Below the pieces are notes generated by a model. The model was not told the origin of the DNA. It did no database searches and worked only from the letters and a program-made list of their open reading frames with translations. Of a stretch of DNA of 64,000 nucleotides, positions 1 through 12,005 are shown one piece after another. The stretch's first letter is position 1. Each line of letters begins with the position of its first letter. The translations under genes and the position numbers were made by a program. Source of the DNA: Sitta carolinensis (taxonomy: Eukaryota > Chordata > Aves > Passeriformes > Sittidae); assembly GCA_032173965.1 (NCBI GenBank), contig JAVUNC010000004.1, forward strand, positions 882,501 to 946,500, in the 5' to 3' direction.

Positions 1-185
1 GAGCACGTTGGCAGTGCAGAGCTGCACCCACCACACGAGCCCGAGGGTTTGGTTCCCAGCAGGAAGCTGCAGGAAGGATGTGGATGTCCTGGCTGTGTCC
101 CCCCAGCTGCAGCTCTTCCTACCTGGGCTTCCCTGGGCAGGTTTTCTACATCCAGCAATGAAAGATGCTCCAAAACACAACAGAA

Positions 186-880
186 AGTCACAGAGTCACT
201 GAGGCTGGAAAAGTCCTGTCAGAACATGGAGTCCAACCATCCTCTGGCACTGGCAAGGCCATCCCTTGCTCCATGTCCCCAAGTGCCACAGCCACAGGGC
301 TTTTAAATCCCTCCAGGGATGGAGACTTCACCACTACCCTGGGCAGCTGTGCCAGGGCTGGACAGCCCCTGCCAGGCAGGAATTGTCCCCAAAATCCACC
401 CTGAGCCTGCCCTGGCCTAGCCTGAGCCCATTGCCCCTGTGCTGTCCCTGTGCCCTGGCAGCACAGCCCGACCCCCCTGGCTGTGCCCTCCTCTCAGGGA
501 GTTGTGCAGAGCCAGAAGGGTCCCCAGAGCCCCCTGTGCTCCAGGCTGAGCCCCTGCCCAGCTCCCTCAGCCCCTGCTGGGGCTCCATTCCCTGCCCAGC
601 TCCCTGCAGCCCCTGCTGGGGCTCCATTCCCTGCCCAGCTCCCTCAGCCCCTGCTGGGGCTCCATTCCCTGCCCAGCTCCCTGAGCCCCTGCTGGGGCTC
701 CATTCCCTTCCCCAGCTCCCTCAGCCCCTCCTGGGGCTCCATTCCCTTCCCCAGCTCCCTTCCCTGCCCTGCACACCCTCAGCCCCTCCAGGTCTCTCCT
801 GTCAGGAGGGGCCCAGAGCTGAACCCCTGCAAAGCCCCATTCCTCAATAAGGAACTGCCACAGCTCCTGCTCCCCAAGCC
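186..880 (-). repeat. CR1 LINE 3' fragment with internal tandem expansion
   Basis: The block opens with the hallmark CR1 3'-end wording in reverse orientation (a 'cacagagtcactgaggctgg' type start followed by 'gagtccaacc'). It runs on through the usual CR1 tail. Within it, 540-790 is a tandem array described separately. The family call is from memory of avian CR1 consensus sequences. Confidence 0.75.
540..790. repeat. CR1-derived minisatellite, unit about 36-38 bp
   Basis: About six imperfect copies of a unit containing 'ggggctccattccctgccc' and 'agctccctcagcccct'. The array sits inside a CR1 fragment. The same unit is amplified inside separate CR1 copies at 8,330-8,830 and 45,895-46,115. Confidence 0.8.
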
Positions 881-959
881 CCAGAGTACGTGATAATTCA
901 TTGGGAAAACCACATTCCTGCCCTGCCAGCACACTCTGATATTCACAGCCTGACACCAG

Positions 960-1135
960 CTGGGAGATCCATGGAATCCCAGATTGCTTTGGACTGAAGG
1001 GACCTTAAAGCCCATCCTTAAATCCATGGGCAGGGACACCTCCCACTGTCCTAGGTCACTCCAAGGCCTCTCCAGCCTGGCCTGGAACACTCCCATGGAT
1101 GGAACAGCCTGCCAATTCCAGCTGCATCCAGGAGC
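960..1135 (-). repeat. CR1 3' end fragment
   Basis: Short reverse-oriented CR1 tail: 'gggaccttaaagcccatcc', then 'gggacacctcccactgtcc' and 'ccagcctggcctggaacac'. These are standard CR1 3'-end strings. Confidence 0.65.
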
Positions 1136-1774
1136 TCTCTCTGTTTGGGACCATCAAATATCCATGAAGACAGGTCACCACTGCTTCCCCTACAGTGTGA
1201 GGTGATCAGCTGCACAGGGGAGCACAGATGGGAGCTCAGGGCTGGGAATGAGGGGAGCACAGATGGGAGCTCAGGGCTGGGAATGATGAACCTTCAGGGA
1301 TCAGCCAGCAATGAACCTCTGGAGTGGCAATCGAGGGATCAGAGCAGGGATTCAGGGGAGGAAGGCTGGGGGAGGTGGGGAGAAAAGGCAGAGTCAAAAA
1401 TGCAGGAACAGGAAATTTATTACAATAATGCTGGGACTGCCAGAAGAATTTTCTGTGTTGCTAGAGCTGGTTTTGGCTTCAAAAAAATATGGGGCACATA
1501 CTTGAGAGGGGATCAGACCAGCTCTGAGTGCCCAAGGAGAACAGGAGGGACCAGGAGAGGAAGGCAGTGAGAGCAGAGAAGGCAGCAGACTCTCACCACC
1601 CCCAAACTTCCACAGCCCCCATGCTCTCCCCAAGGGCAAATCCCAAAATCTGCTTCCTGCAGGGTCAGGGAGCTGCTCTGACACCTCCAGGCTGGGATGC
1701 CCCTCACAGAGATCAAACACTGGCAAGACCTCAGCCCCTCTGGAGAACTGGATTTATCCCAACCCACCAGCCAT
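1136..1774. other. No gene recognised
   Basis: No supported gene. Positions 1,215-1,287 hold two near-identical copies of a roughly 37-bp unit. The rest is unremarkable non-coding sequence, presumed to lie in SELENOI intron 1. Confidence 0.5.
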
Positions 1775-2035
1775 GAGAAAAGGACAGGGGAACAGCCTTA
1801 AGCTGAAGGAGGGTAGGTTTAAATTGGACTTTAGGAAGGGATTATTCCCTGGGAGGGTGGGCAGGCCCTGGCACAGGATGCCCAGGGAAGTCGTGGCTGC
1901 CCCTGGATCCCTGGAAGTGTCCAAGGCCAGGCTGGATGGGGCTTGGAGCAACCAGGGATAGTGGAAGGGGTTGGAATTAAATAATCTTTAAGTCACTTCC
2001 CATCCAAACCAATTGGTGATTCTGTGATAATGTAC
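1775..2035 (+). repeat. CR1 3' end
   Basis: Forward CR1 tail: a 'gcaggccctggcacagg' stretch, 'ggctgcccctggatccctgg', and a final 'gtgattctgtgat'. It is truncated at its 5' side, as is usual for CR1. Confidence 0.75.
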
Positions 2036-2821
2036 AAGTCAGTGGAAGAAAGAAGAATTTCTTACAATCCCTTGAAAAAGAAATCAAGTTGAATTTTTCC
2101 ATTCAAGAAGCCACAAGCCCACACACATCAGGAGGTGATTCCAGGTAAAGCAAGGCACTGCAGGGAAGGAGGGGCAATGATACCCCAAGTTTCAACAGAG
2201 CCTTTGTGAAGGGCAAAAAAACCCCATTTTTTTCCAAACCACCTTTCTGCCTCTCTCCCATCCCACCTCTCCACAAAGAAGAAATTAACAACTAACAGGA
2301 AAAACCCCACACTTGACATCCAGCTTTGTACAAGATGTGAAGCAGAGCGAGTCAGGTCACTGACACAAACCCTGGTAACGTGGCCACTTTTGGAGCAAGC
2401 CACGGGAAGTGACACTTGAATTTCCACAATGCACTCCCAGTTCTCTTCCAAACCCTCTGCACAGCCAAAGCCTTGCTGTTCATTAGCAATGAGTAACTTT
2501 TTAGCTGGAATTCCCTGTAGCCAAGACTCAACAGCCACCAGTAAACATTGCAGCAGACTTTCAGTGCAATTAAAGAGCCCCGAGATGGGCTGACAAGCAG
2601 CCCACGCTCCGTTTAAGTGATGGCTCTGCACACCTTGCAACACTCAGGGCACGAGCTGGGAGCCAGCTCTGCTCTGCATGCCAAGAGAAGCTTTTCCAGC
2701 ACATGGAAAAGCCACACAGCCAAAGGCACCAGGCTTAGCACTGCCACCACTTCAACTACTGCTTCCCCTGCTCGTCGTGGCACCTCTGTGCCCACACTGA
2801 CAGCTGGGCTGGGCAGGGCAG
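2036..2821. other. No gene recognised
   Basis: Unique-looking sequence with no convincing exon on either strand. The longest minus-strand frame (2,128-2,643) has no recognisable domain. Confidence 0.45.
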
Positions 2822-3611
2822 CCTCCTGCTGCTCCACTGTGCTCACAGCCACCAGAGAGGCTCCTGCTTTGAGGAGCAGCTGGGAACAGCAGCCTCCTGC
2901 TGTTCCACTGTGCTCACAGCCACCAGAGAGGCTCCTGCTTTGAGGAGCACCTGGGAACAGCAGCCTCCTGCTGCTCCACTGTGCTCACAGCCACCAGAGA
3001 GGCTCCTGCTTTGAGGAGCACCTGGGAACAGCAACCTCCTGCTGCTCCACTGTGCTCACAGCCACCAGAGAGGCTCCTGCTTTGAGGAGCAGCTGGGAAC
3101 AGCAGCCTCCTGCTGCTCCACTGTGCTCACAGCCACCAGAGAGGCTCCTGCTTTGAGGAGCACCTGGGAACAGCAACCTCCTGCTGCTCCACTGTGCTCA
3201 CAGCCACCAGAGAGGCTCCTGCTTTGAGGAGCAGCTGGGAACAGCAGCCTCCTGCTGCTCCACTGTGCTCACAGCCACCAGAGAGCCTCCTGCTTTGAGG
3301 AGCAGCTGGGAACAGCAGCCTCCTGCTGCTCCACTGTGCTCACAGCCACCAGAGAGCCTCCTGCTTTGAGGAGCACCTGGGAACAGCAGCCTCCTGCTGC
3401 TCCACTGTGCTCACAGCCACCAGAGAGGCTCCTGCTTTGAGGAGCACCTGGGAACAGCAGCCTCCTGCTGCTCCACTGTGCTCACAGCCACCAGAGAGGC
3501 TCCTGCTTTGAGGAGCAGCTGGGAACAGCAGCCTCCTGCTGCTCCACTGTGCTCACAGCCACCAGAGAGGCTCCTGCTTTGAGGAGCACCTGGGAACAGC
3601 AGCCTCCTGCT
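2822..3611. repeat. 71-bp minisatellite, 11 copies
   Basis: Exactly periodic at 71 bp: 'cctcctgct' recurs at 2,822, 2,893 and so on to 3,603. Each unit contains 'ctccactgtgctcacagcca' and 'gctttgaggagca'. Units differ by only a few positions (for example gagaggctcc versus gagagcctcc, and gcagctggg versus gcacctggg). Because 71 is not a multiple of three, the open frames across it are repeat artefacts. Confidence 0.95.
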
Positions 3612-3879
3612 CCAGGGGGGCCCGAGGCTGCAGGATGTGTGCAGCAGGCAGATGGGCACAGCAGGAGTTTTGTGATTGCCCTGCACCACGAGGGAAGAGC
3701 CCAGAAGGATCCTGCTGTGGGACAGGACAAGGAAAATCCAGGGGGATGGACAGGACCTGGCTGGGTGTGCTGACAAGTGGAAATCCTCAGTGCTGGGCTG
3801 ATCCCCCAGCGTGGGCAGCAGGACAGGGGGATGGTGCCCTGTGCCCAGGTGAGAGCCCACCTGCAGAGCTGCCCCAGCC

Positions 3880-4215
3880 CTGGGCATCCCAACAGCACAA
3901 GGAGCTGGAGCTGCTGCAGAGATCCAGAGGAGGCCCCGGGGCTGCCCCAGGGCTGGAGCCCCTCTGCTCTGGAGCCAGGCTGGCACAGCTGGGGGGGCTC
4001 CAGGGAGAGCTCAGAGCCCCTGGCAGGGCCTGGAGGGGCTGCAGGAGAGCTGGGCAGGGGCTGGGGACAAGGGACACGGGACAGCACCCAGGCAATGGCT
4101 GCACAGTGGGATGGGATGGGATTGGGGCAGGAATTGTTGCCTGCAGGGTGGGCAGGCCCTGGCACAGGGTGCCCAGAGCAGCTGGGGCTGCCCCTGCATC
4201 CCTGGCAGTGCCCAG
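3880..4215 (+). repeat. CR1 3' region
   Basis: Forward CR1: 'ctgcagagatccagaggagg', 'gggggctccagggagagctc', 'gggtgggcaggccctggcac', then 'gcccctgcatccctggc'. It lacks the terminal octamer repeats. Confidence 0.7.
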
Positions 4216-4499
4216 GGGAGGTGTGGAAGCCAACACAGCCACAAGCTGCCTGGCCCTGGGCGAGTCATTGTCTCACACAAAAACCCAGAGAGGTTTGAAG
4301 CTCCTCTTGGAAACCCTGCAGGACCCACTGGGCACTGGAGTTGCAGAAGGTCCTGACCCTTTGTGGTCACCATCACCACCACTGTGTGGCTGAAAAAAGA
4401 GAGTTTGGGAATCCCCTACCAAACCAACGTTCAACCTCTTGGACACCCTGGAGAGCAAAGGCCACTGCTCACAAACCAGCAGCAATTCTGGGGTTTTTC

Positions 4500-5170
4500 T
4501 GCATTGTGGGTGTTCTTTTACTCCCACACACCTCTCCCCAGTAGGGGAGGTTGTTTTGTAAAAGTCTTTGTTAAGAAAGAAGGTAAATGATTGGTTGCTT
4601 TTGTTTTTTTAAGTTTGTTTTTTAAGTTGTTTATTGGTTTTTTAGTAGTAATTTATTATTTTTTTAGTAGTAATTTTTTTTTAGTAGTTATTTCAGTATA
4701 CTAGGCTTAACATTAGTTTAGTGTGTAGAAGAAGAGGTGTAAAAAGGGTTGAATATGTGGAATTAAGGCTCTTTTAAAGATAATTCACTTGATTATCACT
4801 TAGAATGTACATTATTTCTACTTTTTAATAATAACTAAATTTTTGTTTACATAGTTTTGGATCGTGGTAAATTCTAGCTAATTGTTTTGAACACTGTAGA
4901 ATGTGGAGTAGATGAAGAAAGAGGAAGAACTCTAAAAACAACAAGGATTTTCTATCTTGTGTTCATTTACTTACTATACTAATAAACTTAAAAATCTAAA
5001 TTTCTCCCTCTGTGATAAACGACGTACTAAGTTACTATTTAATTTACATTCTTGAGAATTCTGTTTTATTTTAAAGCTCAGGAAGCTTTTTCTATGGACA
5101 AAGGTTAAAGGAAGTGTTTGTTAGGGGGATTTGACCCTTCCAAACACGCAGAGAAATATTCTGTGCATTC
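4500..5170 (-). repeat. AT-rich interspersed repeat, LTR-like (minus orientation)
   Basis: Read in reverse, this block matches 55,845-56,440 in segments. Shared strings are 'tttctctgcgtgtttggaag', 'acagaattctcaagaatgta', 'agaaatttagattttt' and 'aaaagtagaaataatg'. Two copies in opposite orientation at distant sites show a dispersed repeat. LTR nature is an inference from the AATAAA near the end of the other copy. Confidence 0.55.
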
Positions 5171-7090
5171 TGGACTCCAACATGGATGAAGAGATGCAAA
5201 CACAGCCAGAGCAAGTCCTGAGAGTGGCACCAGCTCATCACTCATCAGAACCTTGCAGAAGGGTCTCTGGAAAGCAGCATAAATCCCTTGCCCTCATCCC
5301 AGCACAGGGGAAAAGCTCAGCCAAGGCTCGTGAGCTGAGTCACTAGCAGTTAATCCGTAAGCACTGCTGCTGTCCCCTGAACCACGGCCACCAGAGCTGC
5401 GAGGGACACACTAAGCTGGGCAGTGGCTCAAAGCCCTGAATTTAATCACAGAAAAGGAGAAGAAAGAAGAAAAACGCCTCCGACTTGGAAATCGCAGAGT
5501 CTAGAGGTGCTCTTGGGAGCTGCCGGTGTTTAAAGGCAGACACACACCCGGCTATCACAGAGCAATTAAAAGAGTCCTTGGGGAAGGAGTTAAGTGATTC
5601 CAGAGCTGGGCTCAAAGGCTGCCCCTCCTTCCCAGCCTTCCTGCTAAGGAGAAGCCGAGCTGGCAGGCTGGGGGGAGGCACTGGCCTTTAATCCCTGTGG
5701 CCTTGAGCCTCACAGCAGCAAGACCCTTCCTCCTTCCCTTGTTCCCAGCGTTGCTCTTCCATGGGTGTTTCTGAACACCCTGCAGAGAGAGAGATCTCTT
5801 CAGGGCTCCTGTTTGCAGAGCAGCCTAGAGAATCCTGCCAGGAACAGCTTCCAGCCATCTGCTTCCCACAGCACAGCATCTGCAGCCCTGCTCCCAGTGG
5901 CACTCCAGGATTTCTGGGATTTCTGGTTGAGGGGCAGAGCACCCTCTTCTTCAGGGCACAGATGGGAGCAGCAGCTGGGTTCCCACCTGGAGGAAGGGTG
6001 CAGAAAAGGGAAGAGACCATCCAGAAGGAAAATGCTTCCCACAATAAATGGAAGTCCCTGAAGCCTGACCCTTGGGTGCATTCAGAGCCCCAGGTCTCCG
6101 AGCTCTCCTGTGAATGCCCTTTCCATCTAACACTGGAAATGAGGAACAGAGTTGTTTTCCTGTAAGAAAACCCTTTAAGAACTTGAATAATTAAGTGTGG
6201 GAAGGATTTTCTACAGATAGGGCCTGCCAATCACATGGATCAGAGGCCCATTTGCTGCTCCCCCACCATGGATTCCCATCATCCAAATGGATGTAGTATC
6301 CATACTTTTTCCTCCTCAGAGTGTCAGCTCTAATAAACAGCATTTCAAAGGGCACCTTTAGGTCCCTTACAGCCACCACCAGCTCCTGCTCAGACACAAG
6401 GACACAGAATGGAAGGCTTTGAGGGTTTCTGGAGCAGCAGCTTTGCTATAAATGGTCCTTCCCAAGCTTCAACTGAGTTTCCTCTTACTGAACTCATGCT
6501 GGCTCCAGAAGCTTCTGGGGTGAGCCACCAGCCTGGTGCACCTTTGGACTCAAATATGACACATGTCATCACCTTCCCTCTCCATTCCTCCTGTCCCTCA
6601 GGTAAGGAGTGGCATTCCCACCTCCTCCTTCGATGGCTTTTACCCAGACCAAGATCCCTGAGGATAAGATGCCAGGAATGCCTGAGGCCCACGTGGCACC
6701 ATGACAAAGCCTTGGGATTCTGTGATACTTGCACTTCCACCCAGCTCACACCGGGAAGAAACCAGGGGAGCAGACCCTCACATCCAGCCAGAGCCTCCTT
6801 CACAACACTGGTCACTCAAGCACCTTCCCTGCTCCTACAGGACCTGGATCAAAGAGCCACACATGGATCACAGCTCCAGGAATGTCATCAGTGGCTCCAT
6901 CACACCAGAGACACCGGGGAAGACAGGATTCCTAAGGTTAGGGATGACCAGCATGGAATCACAAGCAGCTCAGACAAGGCTGGGTGAGAAAAGGCTACAG
7001 AGGAGGCAGGACACGTGACAGGAATAGGGAAAGACAGGGACAAACCATCAGGGCTGGCTGCAACTGCCAAGGACACGAGAAGTGCAGAGC
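5171..7090. other. No gene recognised (presumed SELENOI intron 1)
   Basis: Mixed-composition sequence without a convincing exon. Open frames at 5,688-6,230 (minus) and 6,409-6,987 (plus) carry no recognisable domain and have no supported splice context. Confidence 0.45.
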
Positions 7091-7094
7091 TGTG

Positions 7095-7400
7095 GCCTCA
7101 CTTAGAATCATCAAATCCCAAAATGGTTTGGTTGGGAAGGGATCTTAAAGCTCATCCAGTGCCTCCCCTGCCATGGTGGGACCCCTCCCACCGTCCCAGG
7201 GGCTCCAGCCTGGCCTGGGCACTGCCAGGGATGCAGGGGCAGCCCCAGCTGCTCTGGGCACCCTGTGCCAGGGCCTGCCCACCCTGCAGGCAACAATTCC
7301 TGCCCCAAATCCCACCCAGCCCTGCCCTCTGGCACTGGGAGCCATTCTCTTTGTCCTGTACATCCAGACCCATGTCCAAAGCCCCTCTCCAGCAGAGGAA
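7095..7400 (-). repeat. CR1 3' region, at the left boundary of the tandem duplication
   Basis: Reverse CR1: 'gggatcttaaagctcatcca', 'gccatggtgggacccctccc', 'tgctctgggcaccctgtgcc', 'ccctgcaggcaacaattcc'. The sequence just after it (7,388-7,410) resembles the junction at 25,766-25,790, so this CR1 lies close to the inferred duplication boundary. Confidence 0.75.
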
Positions 7401-7566
7401 ACAAAGCAGAAGAACCAACTTCGTGAACACTCCCAAGGGCCCCACTTACCCTCTCTTATACATTATGAGAAGGAGGTTGCCCAGAAGCTGGCCACAAGGC
7501 CTTCTGCAGACAGTTGTTAAGAACCTGACCTCTGGCAGACAACTGCAAGTTCCCACTCAGAAAGAG

Positions 7567-7987
7567 CAGGGCCTGGCTGCAGCTTTCTGGGCAGGGCACA
7601 TCCCACACCTGACAGGAACAGAGCGCTGGGCTTTGCCACAGGACATTCCACACCCAACCAGGCATGGGGGACAGGATGGCTTTTCCCTGCCCATGTGGAC
7701 ACACCAATCCTGCTCCACGGCCTCCACACAAGCACTGCACTTTGCAGATGGAGCCCTGCAGCCTCACAGCAGCAGCCATCAGCTGCCCCAGGCTGACAAG
7801 GCACAAGTGCTGCAGCAGACACCGCTGCCATTTGTGCGGCCTCAGGGGAAGCCTCAGCAGGTGCCAGGCAGGGCTGGGCCACATCACCTCCAGAGCAGCG
7901 ACTGGGGCCCTCCCTTCCCACTTCAGCTCAGCCTGCCTGCAGAGGGACACTTCCGACACACAAACAATTCCCTGCTGCAGGAGTCTG
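7567..7987. repeat. Segmental duplication block 1, left copy (421 bp)
   Basis: Aligns without gaps to 25,792-26,212, with only a few substitutions. It is non-coding as far as can be seen. It marks the left flank of the duplicated SELENOI-VLIG segment. Confidence 0.9.
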
Positions 7988-8870
7988 ACAGGCACAGAGC
8001 CCCAGGGTCACTGAGCTTGGAAAAGAGCTCCCAGACCCTCGAGTGCATCCTGGGCCTCATCCCCACCTTGTCCTCAGCCCAGAGCACCCAGTGCCATGGC
8101 CTGGCCTTCCCTGGACACCTCCAGGGATGGGCACTGCCACCCTCTGCACCCCTGCCAGGCAGACCACCCTTCAGGCAAAAATTCCTCCTCATGGCACCCA
8201 GCCCTTGCTCCAGCTGCCTCCAGCCTCAGGATCTCATTCCCTGCCACTCCTCAGCCCTCTGGGCTCCATCCCTGCCCAGCTCCTCCCCCTGTGGCTCCAT
8301 CCTGCCGCTCCCGAGCCCCTGCTGGGCCATCCGCCTCCCTGAGCCCCTCCTGGGGCTCCATTCCCTGCCCAGCTCCCTCAGCCCCTCCTGGGGCTCCATT
8401 CCCTGCCCAGCTCCCTCAGCTCCTCCTGGGGCTCCATTCCCTTCCCCAGCTCCTCACCCCCCTGGGCTCATTCCTCCCAGCTCCCTCCCCCCTGGGGCTC
8501 CATTCCCTCCCAGCTCCCTGAGCCCCTCCTGGGGCTCCATTCCCTGCCCAGCTCCCTCAGCCTCCTGGCTCCATTCCTTCCGTCTCACCCCTGGGCTCCA
8601 TTCCCTGCCCAGCTCCCTGAGCCCTCCTGGGGCTCCATTCCCTCATCCCTCAGCCCTCTGGCTCCATTCCTGCCAGCTCCCTAGCCCTCCTGGGGCTCCA
8701 TTCCCTGCCCGCTCTCAGCCCTCCTGGGCTCATTCTGCCTCCTGACCTCCCTGGGGCTCCATTCCCTGCCCAGCTCCCTCAGCCCCTCCTGGGGCTCCAT
8801 TCCCTTCCCCAGCTCCCTTCCCTGCCCTGCACACCCCCAGCCCCTCCAGGTCTCTCCTGCCTTTCAGGAG
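7988..8870 (-). repeat. CR1 fragment with large internal tandem expansion
   Basis: Opens with CR1 3'-end text in reverse ('gggtcactgagcttgg', 'ctcgagtgcatcctgggcc'). It continues through the CR1 tail and is expanded at 8,330-8,830. Confidence 0.7.
8330..8830. repeat. CR1-derived minisatellite, about 13 imperfect units
   Basis: Tandem copies of the same unit seen at 540-790 ('ggggctccattccctgccc' plus 'agctccctcagcccctcct'). Many units here have lost one or a few bases, so the period is irregular. Confidence 0.8.
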
Positions 8871-9439
8871 GGTCCCAGAGCTGCCCCCAGCACTGGAGGG
8901 GTCCCAGCAGTGCCAGCACAGGGTGGGCACTGCCCTGGCCCTGCTGCCACCCCAGAGCTGGCACAGCCCAGGGGCCACTGGCCTCTTGGCCACACCTGGT
9001 CCAGCCGCTGGCACCATCACCCCCAGGAAATCTTCTCCAGCACCCTTACACCCTGACACTCTCTCTGCCAGCCCTGCACCTCCTGTTGCACGGCTTCCTC
9101 AGGCTCAGGAGCTCCTCAGTGTCCTGGGGTAGCAGCAGCACACTCCTGCCTCACCCCCAGCCAGCAGGAACGTGCACACTGCAAACTGAAACCATCTGGA
9201 CTCCTGACTCCATGGCAGGTGTGACCCAGCCAGGGCTGGAGGAGGCTGTGCAGCATCCTGCAGGAAGCTCCTCTGCTCCTCTCGCTCAGCTCCAGGGACA
9301 CCAGCTCCTCTGCAAGGACAGGCTCCTTCCCTGGGACACGCTGCCTCCTCCACATCCCCCCAAATCCACTTGCTCTTCTCCAAATCGATGGTGTGTGGCC
9401 AGAGAGCTTCTGCCAGGCACAGCTCAAAGGCTGAGACAC

Positions 9440-9625
9440 AGCCAGGCCCTGGCACAGGGTGCCCAGAGAAGCTGTGGCCGCCCCTGGATCCTTGGAAGTG
9501 TTCCAGGCCAGGATGGACTGGGCTTGGGGCAACCTGGGACAGTGCAAGGTGACCCTGCCCGTGGCAGGGGGTGGCACTGGGTGAGCTGTAAGGTCCCTTC
9601 CAGCCCCATTTGTGATTCTGACAAG
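9440..9625 (+). repeat. CR1 3' end
   Basis: Forward CR1 tail: 'ggccctggcacagggtgccc', 'gcccctggatccttggaag', ending in 'ggtcccttccagcccc' and 'gtgattctga'. Confidence 0.75.
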
Positions 9626-11080
9626 GTCACCCAGCTTTGGAAGCTGCAAAGGGCAGAGCACACCAAGCCTCAATGCCGAAATCCAGGCTGGAATAGGTGA
9701 CCCAGGACCGAGATTTGTGCTGGATCAGCCACTTTCCCAAGGTGAAAACAGCCAAGAACAAAGCTCCCCCAGGAAACAAGACATGGAGGAAGCAAGGAAG
9801 GCAGCAGGGCAGAGACACGAGTGGGGCACAGATGGTGCTCTTGGAGCAGCAGTGATCCCACCCACTCCTGTCAAAGTCTCTGTTGACTCAAACCACAGGC
9901 TCTGGGGCAAAGCTCCTCCTGACTTGGGACACAGCTCCACCAGAGCCCTGCTCCCCCAAAGCAAGGCCAGGGGCCACCCCACCAGTGCCTAACTGGGGAC
10001 AGTGAGCAGCTGATGATTTAGTGCTGTGTGGGACATTCCTCCTCACCCCGGGCACCTTTCAGGGTTCTGCTCCCAGATTTAACCACAGCAGCATTTCTGT
10101 CAGAGGTGTCTTCGGGCAGTAACTTGGGAGCAGTTTTGGTCCCTGCCACACAAGTCAGAAGGGCTGGAAACCCCCCTTGTCCCTGCACAGGTGCCGAGAG
10201 GGATGGCAGCAACCCCAGCAATCCCTCCAGCACAACAGGGAAGAGGCTGAACGTGCAACAGTCTGCCTCTTGCAGCAAAAGAACTGTCTTTGAGGAGCCA
10301 AACGAGGCCCTCTGGGAGGCCTGGCTCACACCTGAGTGTTGTGATTACCTTTCACCAGCACCCACACAAAGCCACACACCGTTGTTCACTGCCTTTCTAA
10401 ACACACAGAAATTTTCCTGATGAATCCCCACACAGCCAGCCTTCCACAGGGAAGCTTGTGCACGCTGATACATCATTCCAAGCGCTCTCCCAAGCCCATT
10501 TCTCTACACCTCACCAGGGTTTAAGAGGAGGGGGAGCAAGCCCCGGCCACCCCGGCCCCCATGGACTGCTCCAGGAGGAGCTGTGGGCCCTGAAGGTCTC
10601 AGACTTGTCCTGACTGTCCCACACTCTTAAATGACACACCAAGAGCCACCCTGGAAGGATGACAGGAACGTGGCCCCACACGATGGGTCCAACAACAAGA
10701 GCAAAGCAAAGACGGTGAGGTGAAGCCTTTTTACTTCACTACTGCTGTGGGAGAAGAAACAAATATGGAAAACACCCTCCTCTCCATGTAAACACAGGAT
10801 GCAGCATTCCTCTGTGTTAAGGATGTTGCCTACTTAGGCCCAAAATCAGCCCCCAGGGATTTAAATGCCACGGCAGAGCCTTTTGGGTCTGACTTCCAGC
10901 GCTTCCTTCCAAGGTTCACAGCACTTTGAACACGACACGGTTTGGCACAAAGAGATAGGAACGACGTGGGTTCCATGGGTGTGACTGCATGGAACAGCCA
11001 CGGGGCAGGAGCACAGTGGTCCTGAGCTCCATGGGGGCAGCTCCTGGGCTGGCCCTGCTCCTGGGAAACCCACAGTCCCC
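9626..11080. other. No gene recognised
   Basis: No exon with a recognisable product. Presumed intron 1 of SELENOI, since the only SELENOI exon found is to the right and is transcribed leftwards. Confidence 0.4.
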
Positions 11081-11275
11081 TCTGTGGTCCCTTCATGGGC
11101 GACAGCCCCAGAGCTCGCTGTGTGCAGGGACAGGTCAGCACTGCCTCCCTGGACCCCAACCCAGGAGGAGAAGCTCCAGTCACACCCTGATCATCCCAGC
11201 AAGGACGGGATGCACACACAGCACACACAGCGCCACCTTCACCACTCTGGTCCTCGCTGCACCCCCAAATCCCAG
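11081..11275. repeat. Segmental duplication block 2, left copy
   Basis: Closely matches 26,209-26,400, including 'agctcgctgtgtgcaggga' and 'agtcacaccctgatcatccc'. In the right copy this block directly abuts block 1. On this side the two are 3.1 kb apart. Confidence 0.8.
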
Positions 11276-11299
11276 CGCACACTCACAGTAATTCCTCTG

Positions 11300-11785
11300 C
11301 CACAAAACCCCGAGATTCACTGCAGCCCCCAAACCCTCAGTCAGGTCTCACAGTAGCCATGCCCCCAAACCCTGTGTTTGCCTGCAACCACCACCAAACT
11401 GGAGTCTCACTGCAACGATCCCCTTACACTGAGACCCCAATGTCTCACTGAGGCCTCACCCAAAAGCCAGGTTTCCATACAATGACCCTTCCCCATACTC
11501 CACGTTCCCCTGCAGTATCCGCCCCTACATCCCAGGTCACCCTGTAGCACCGTCCCCAAACCCCGCCGTGTGTCACTGCAGACCCACCGAACCCTGGGGC
11601 TCCCCGCACCTCCCACCCCTTCCCAACCCGGCGCTCGGCTCTCCCTGCAGCCCCCAATCCCCGCACATCGCTGACAACCCCGCTACCCCAACAGCCCCCA
11701 TGTCACTGCACACCCTCCCGGCACTCGCACCGCCCGACACTTCCCCCCCGCTCCCTTTCACTCGCCGCTTTCACGGCGGCGCCTC
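11300..11785. other. C-rich degenerate repeat tract upstream of the CpG island
   Basis: Loose repeats of a pattern such as 'tcactgcaacc' and 'cccccaaaccc'. No gene is seen. The counterpart in copy B (about 28,240-28,335) is shorter, and strong similarity between copies starts at about 11,785. Confidence 0.45.
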
Positions 11786-12005
11786 CCCCGTCCCCACAGC
11801 CCGGCCCTGCCCGCACATCCCCTCCGCACAGCCCGGCTCTCCCTGCAGCCCCTCCGCAGATCCCAGCACGGCCCCCAGGCCCCGCTGCAGCCTCCCCTCC
11901 TCCGTGCACCCCAACCTCCCCCGGCCGCCCCTGCCCGGCCCGGCCGCCCCTCAGCGCCGCCCTCACGGCGCCAGGCCCCGAGCCCGGACCCGACACCGCC
12001 GCTAC

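Noticed and set aside
2128..2643. Minus-strand frame with a hydrophobic FFLLVVNFFF stretch, considered as SELENOI exon 2
   Set aside because: Flanking residues do not match SELENOI and there is no acceptor in the right phase; a pyrimidine-rich tract gives the hydrophobic run by chance.
2843..3612. Repeated protein frames across the 71-bp array
   Set aside because: All three frames are open because the unit lacks stops; pure repeat artefact.
6191..6397. Minus frame MSEQELVVAVRDL... as a small gene
   Set aside because: No recognisable family, no splice or promoter context, and nothing comparable elsewhere in the window.
7015..8745. 576-residue plus-strand frame
   Set aside because: Runs through reverse CR1, duplication block 1 and a CR1-derived minisatellite; Pro/Ser-rich low-complexity product, no domain.
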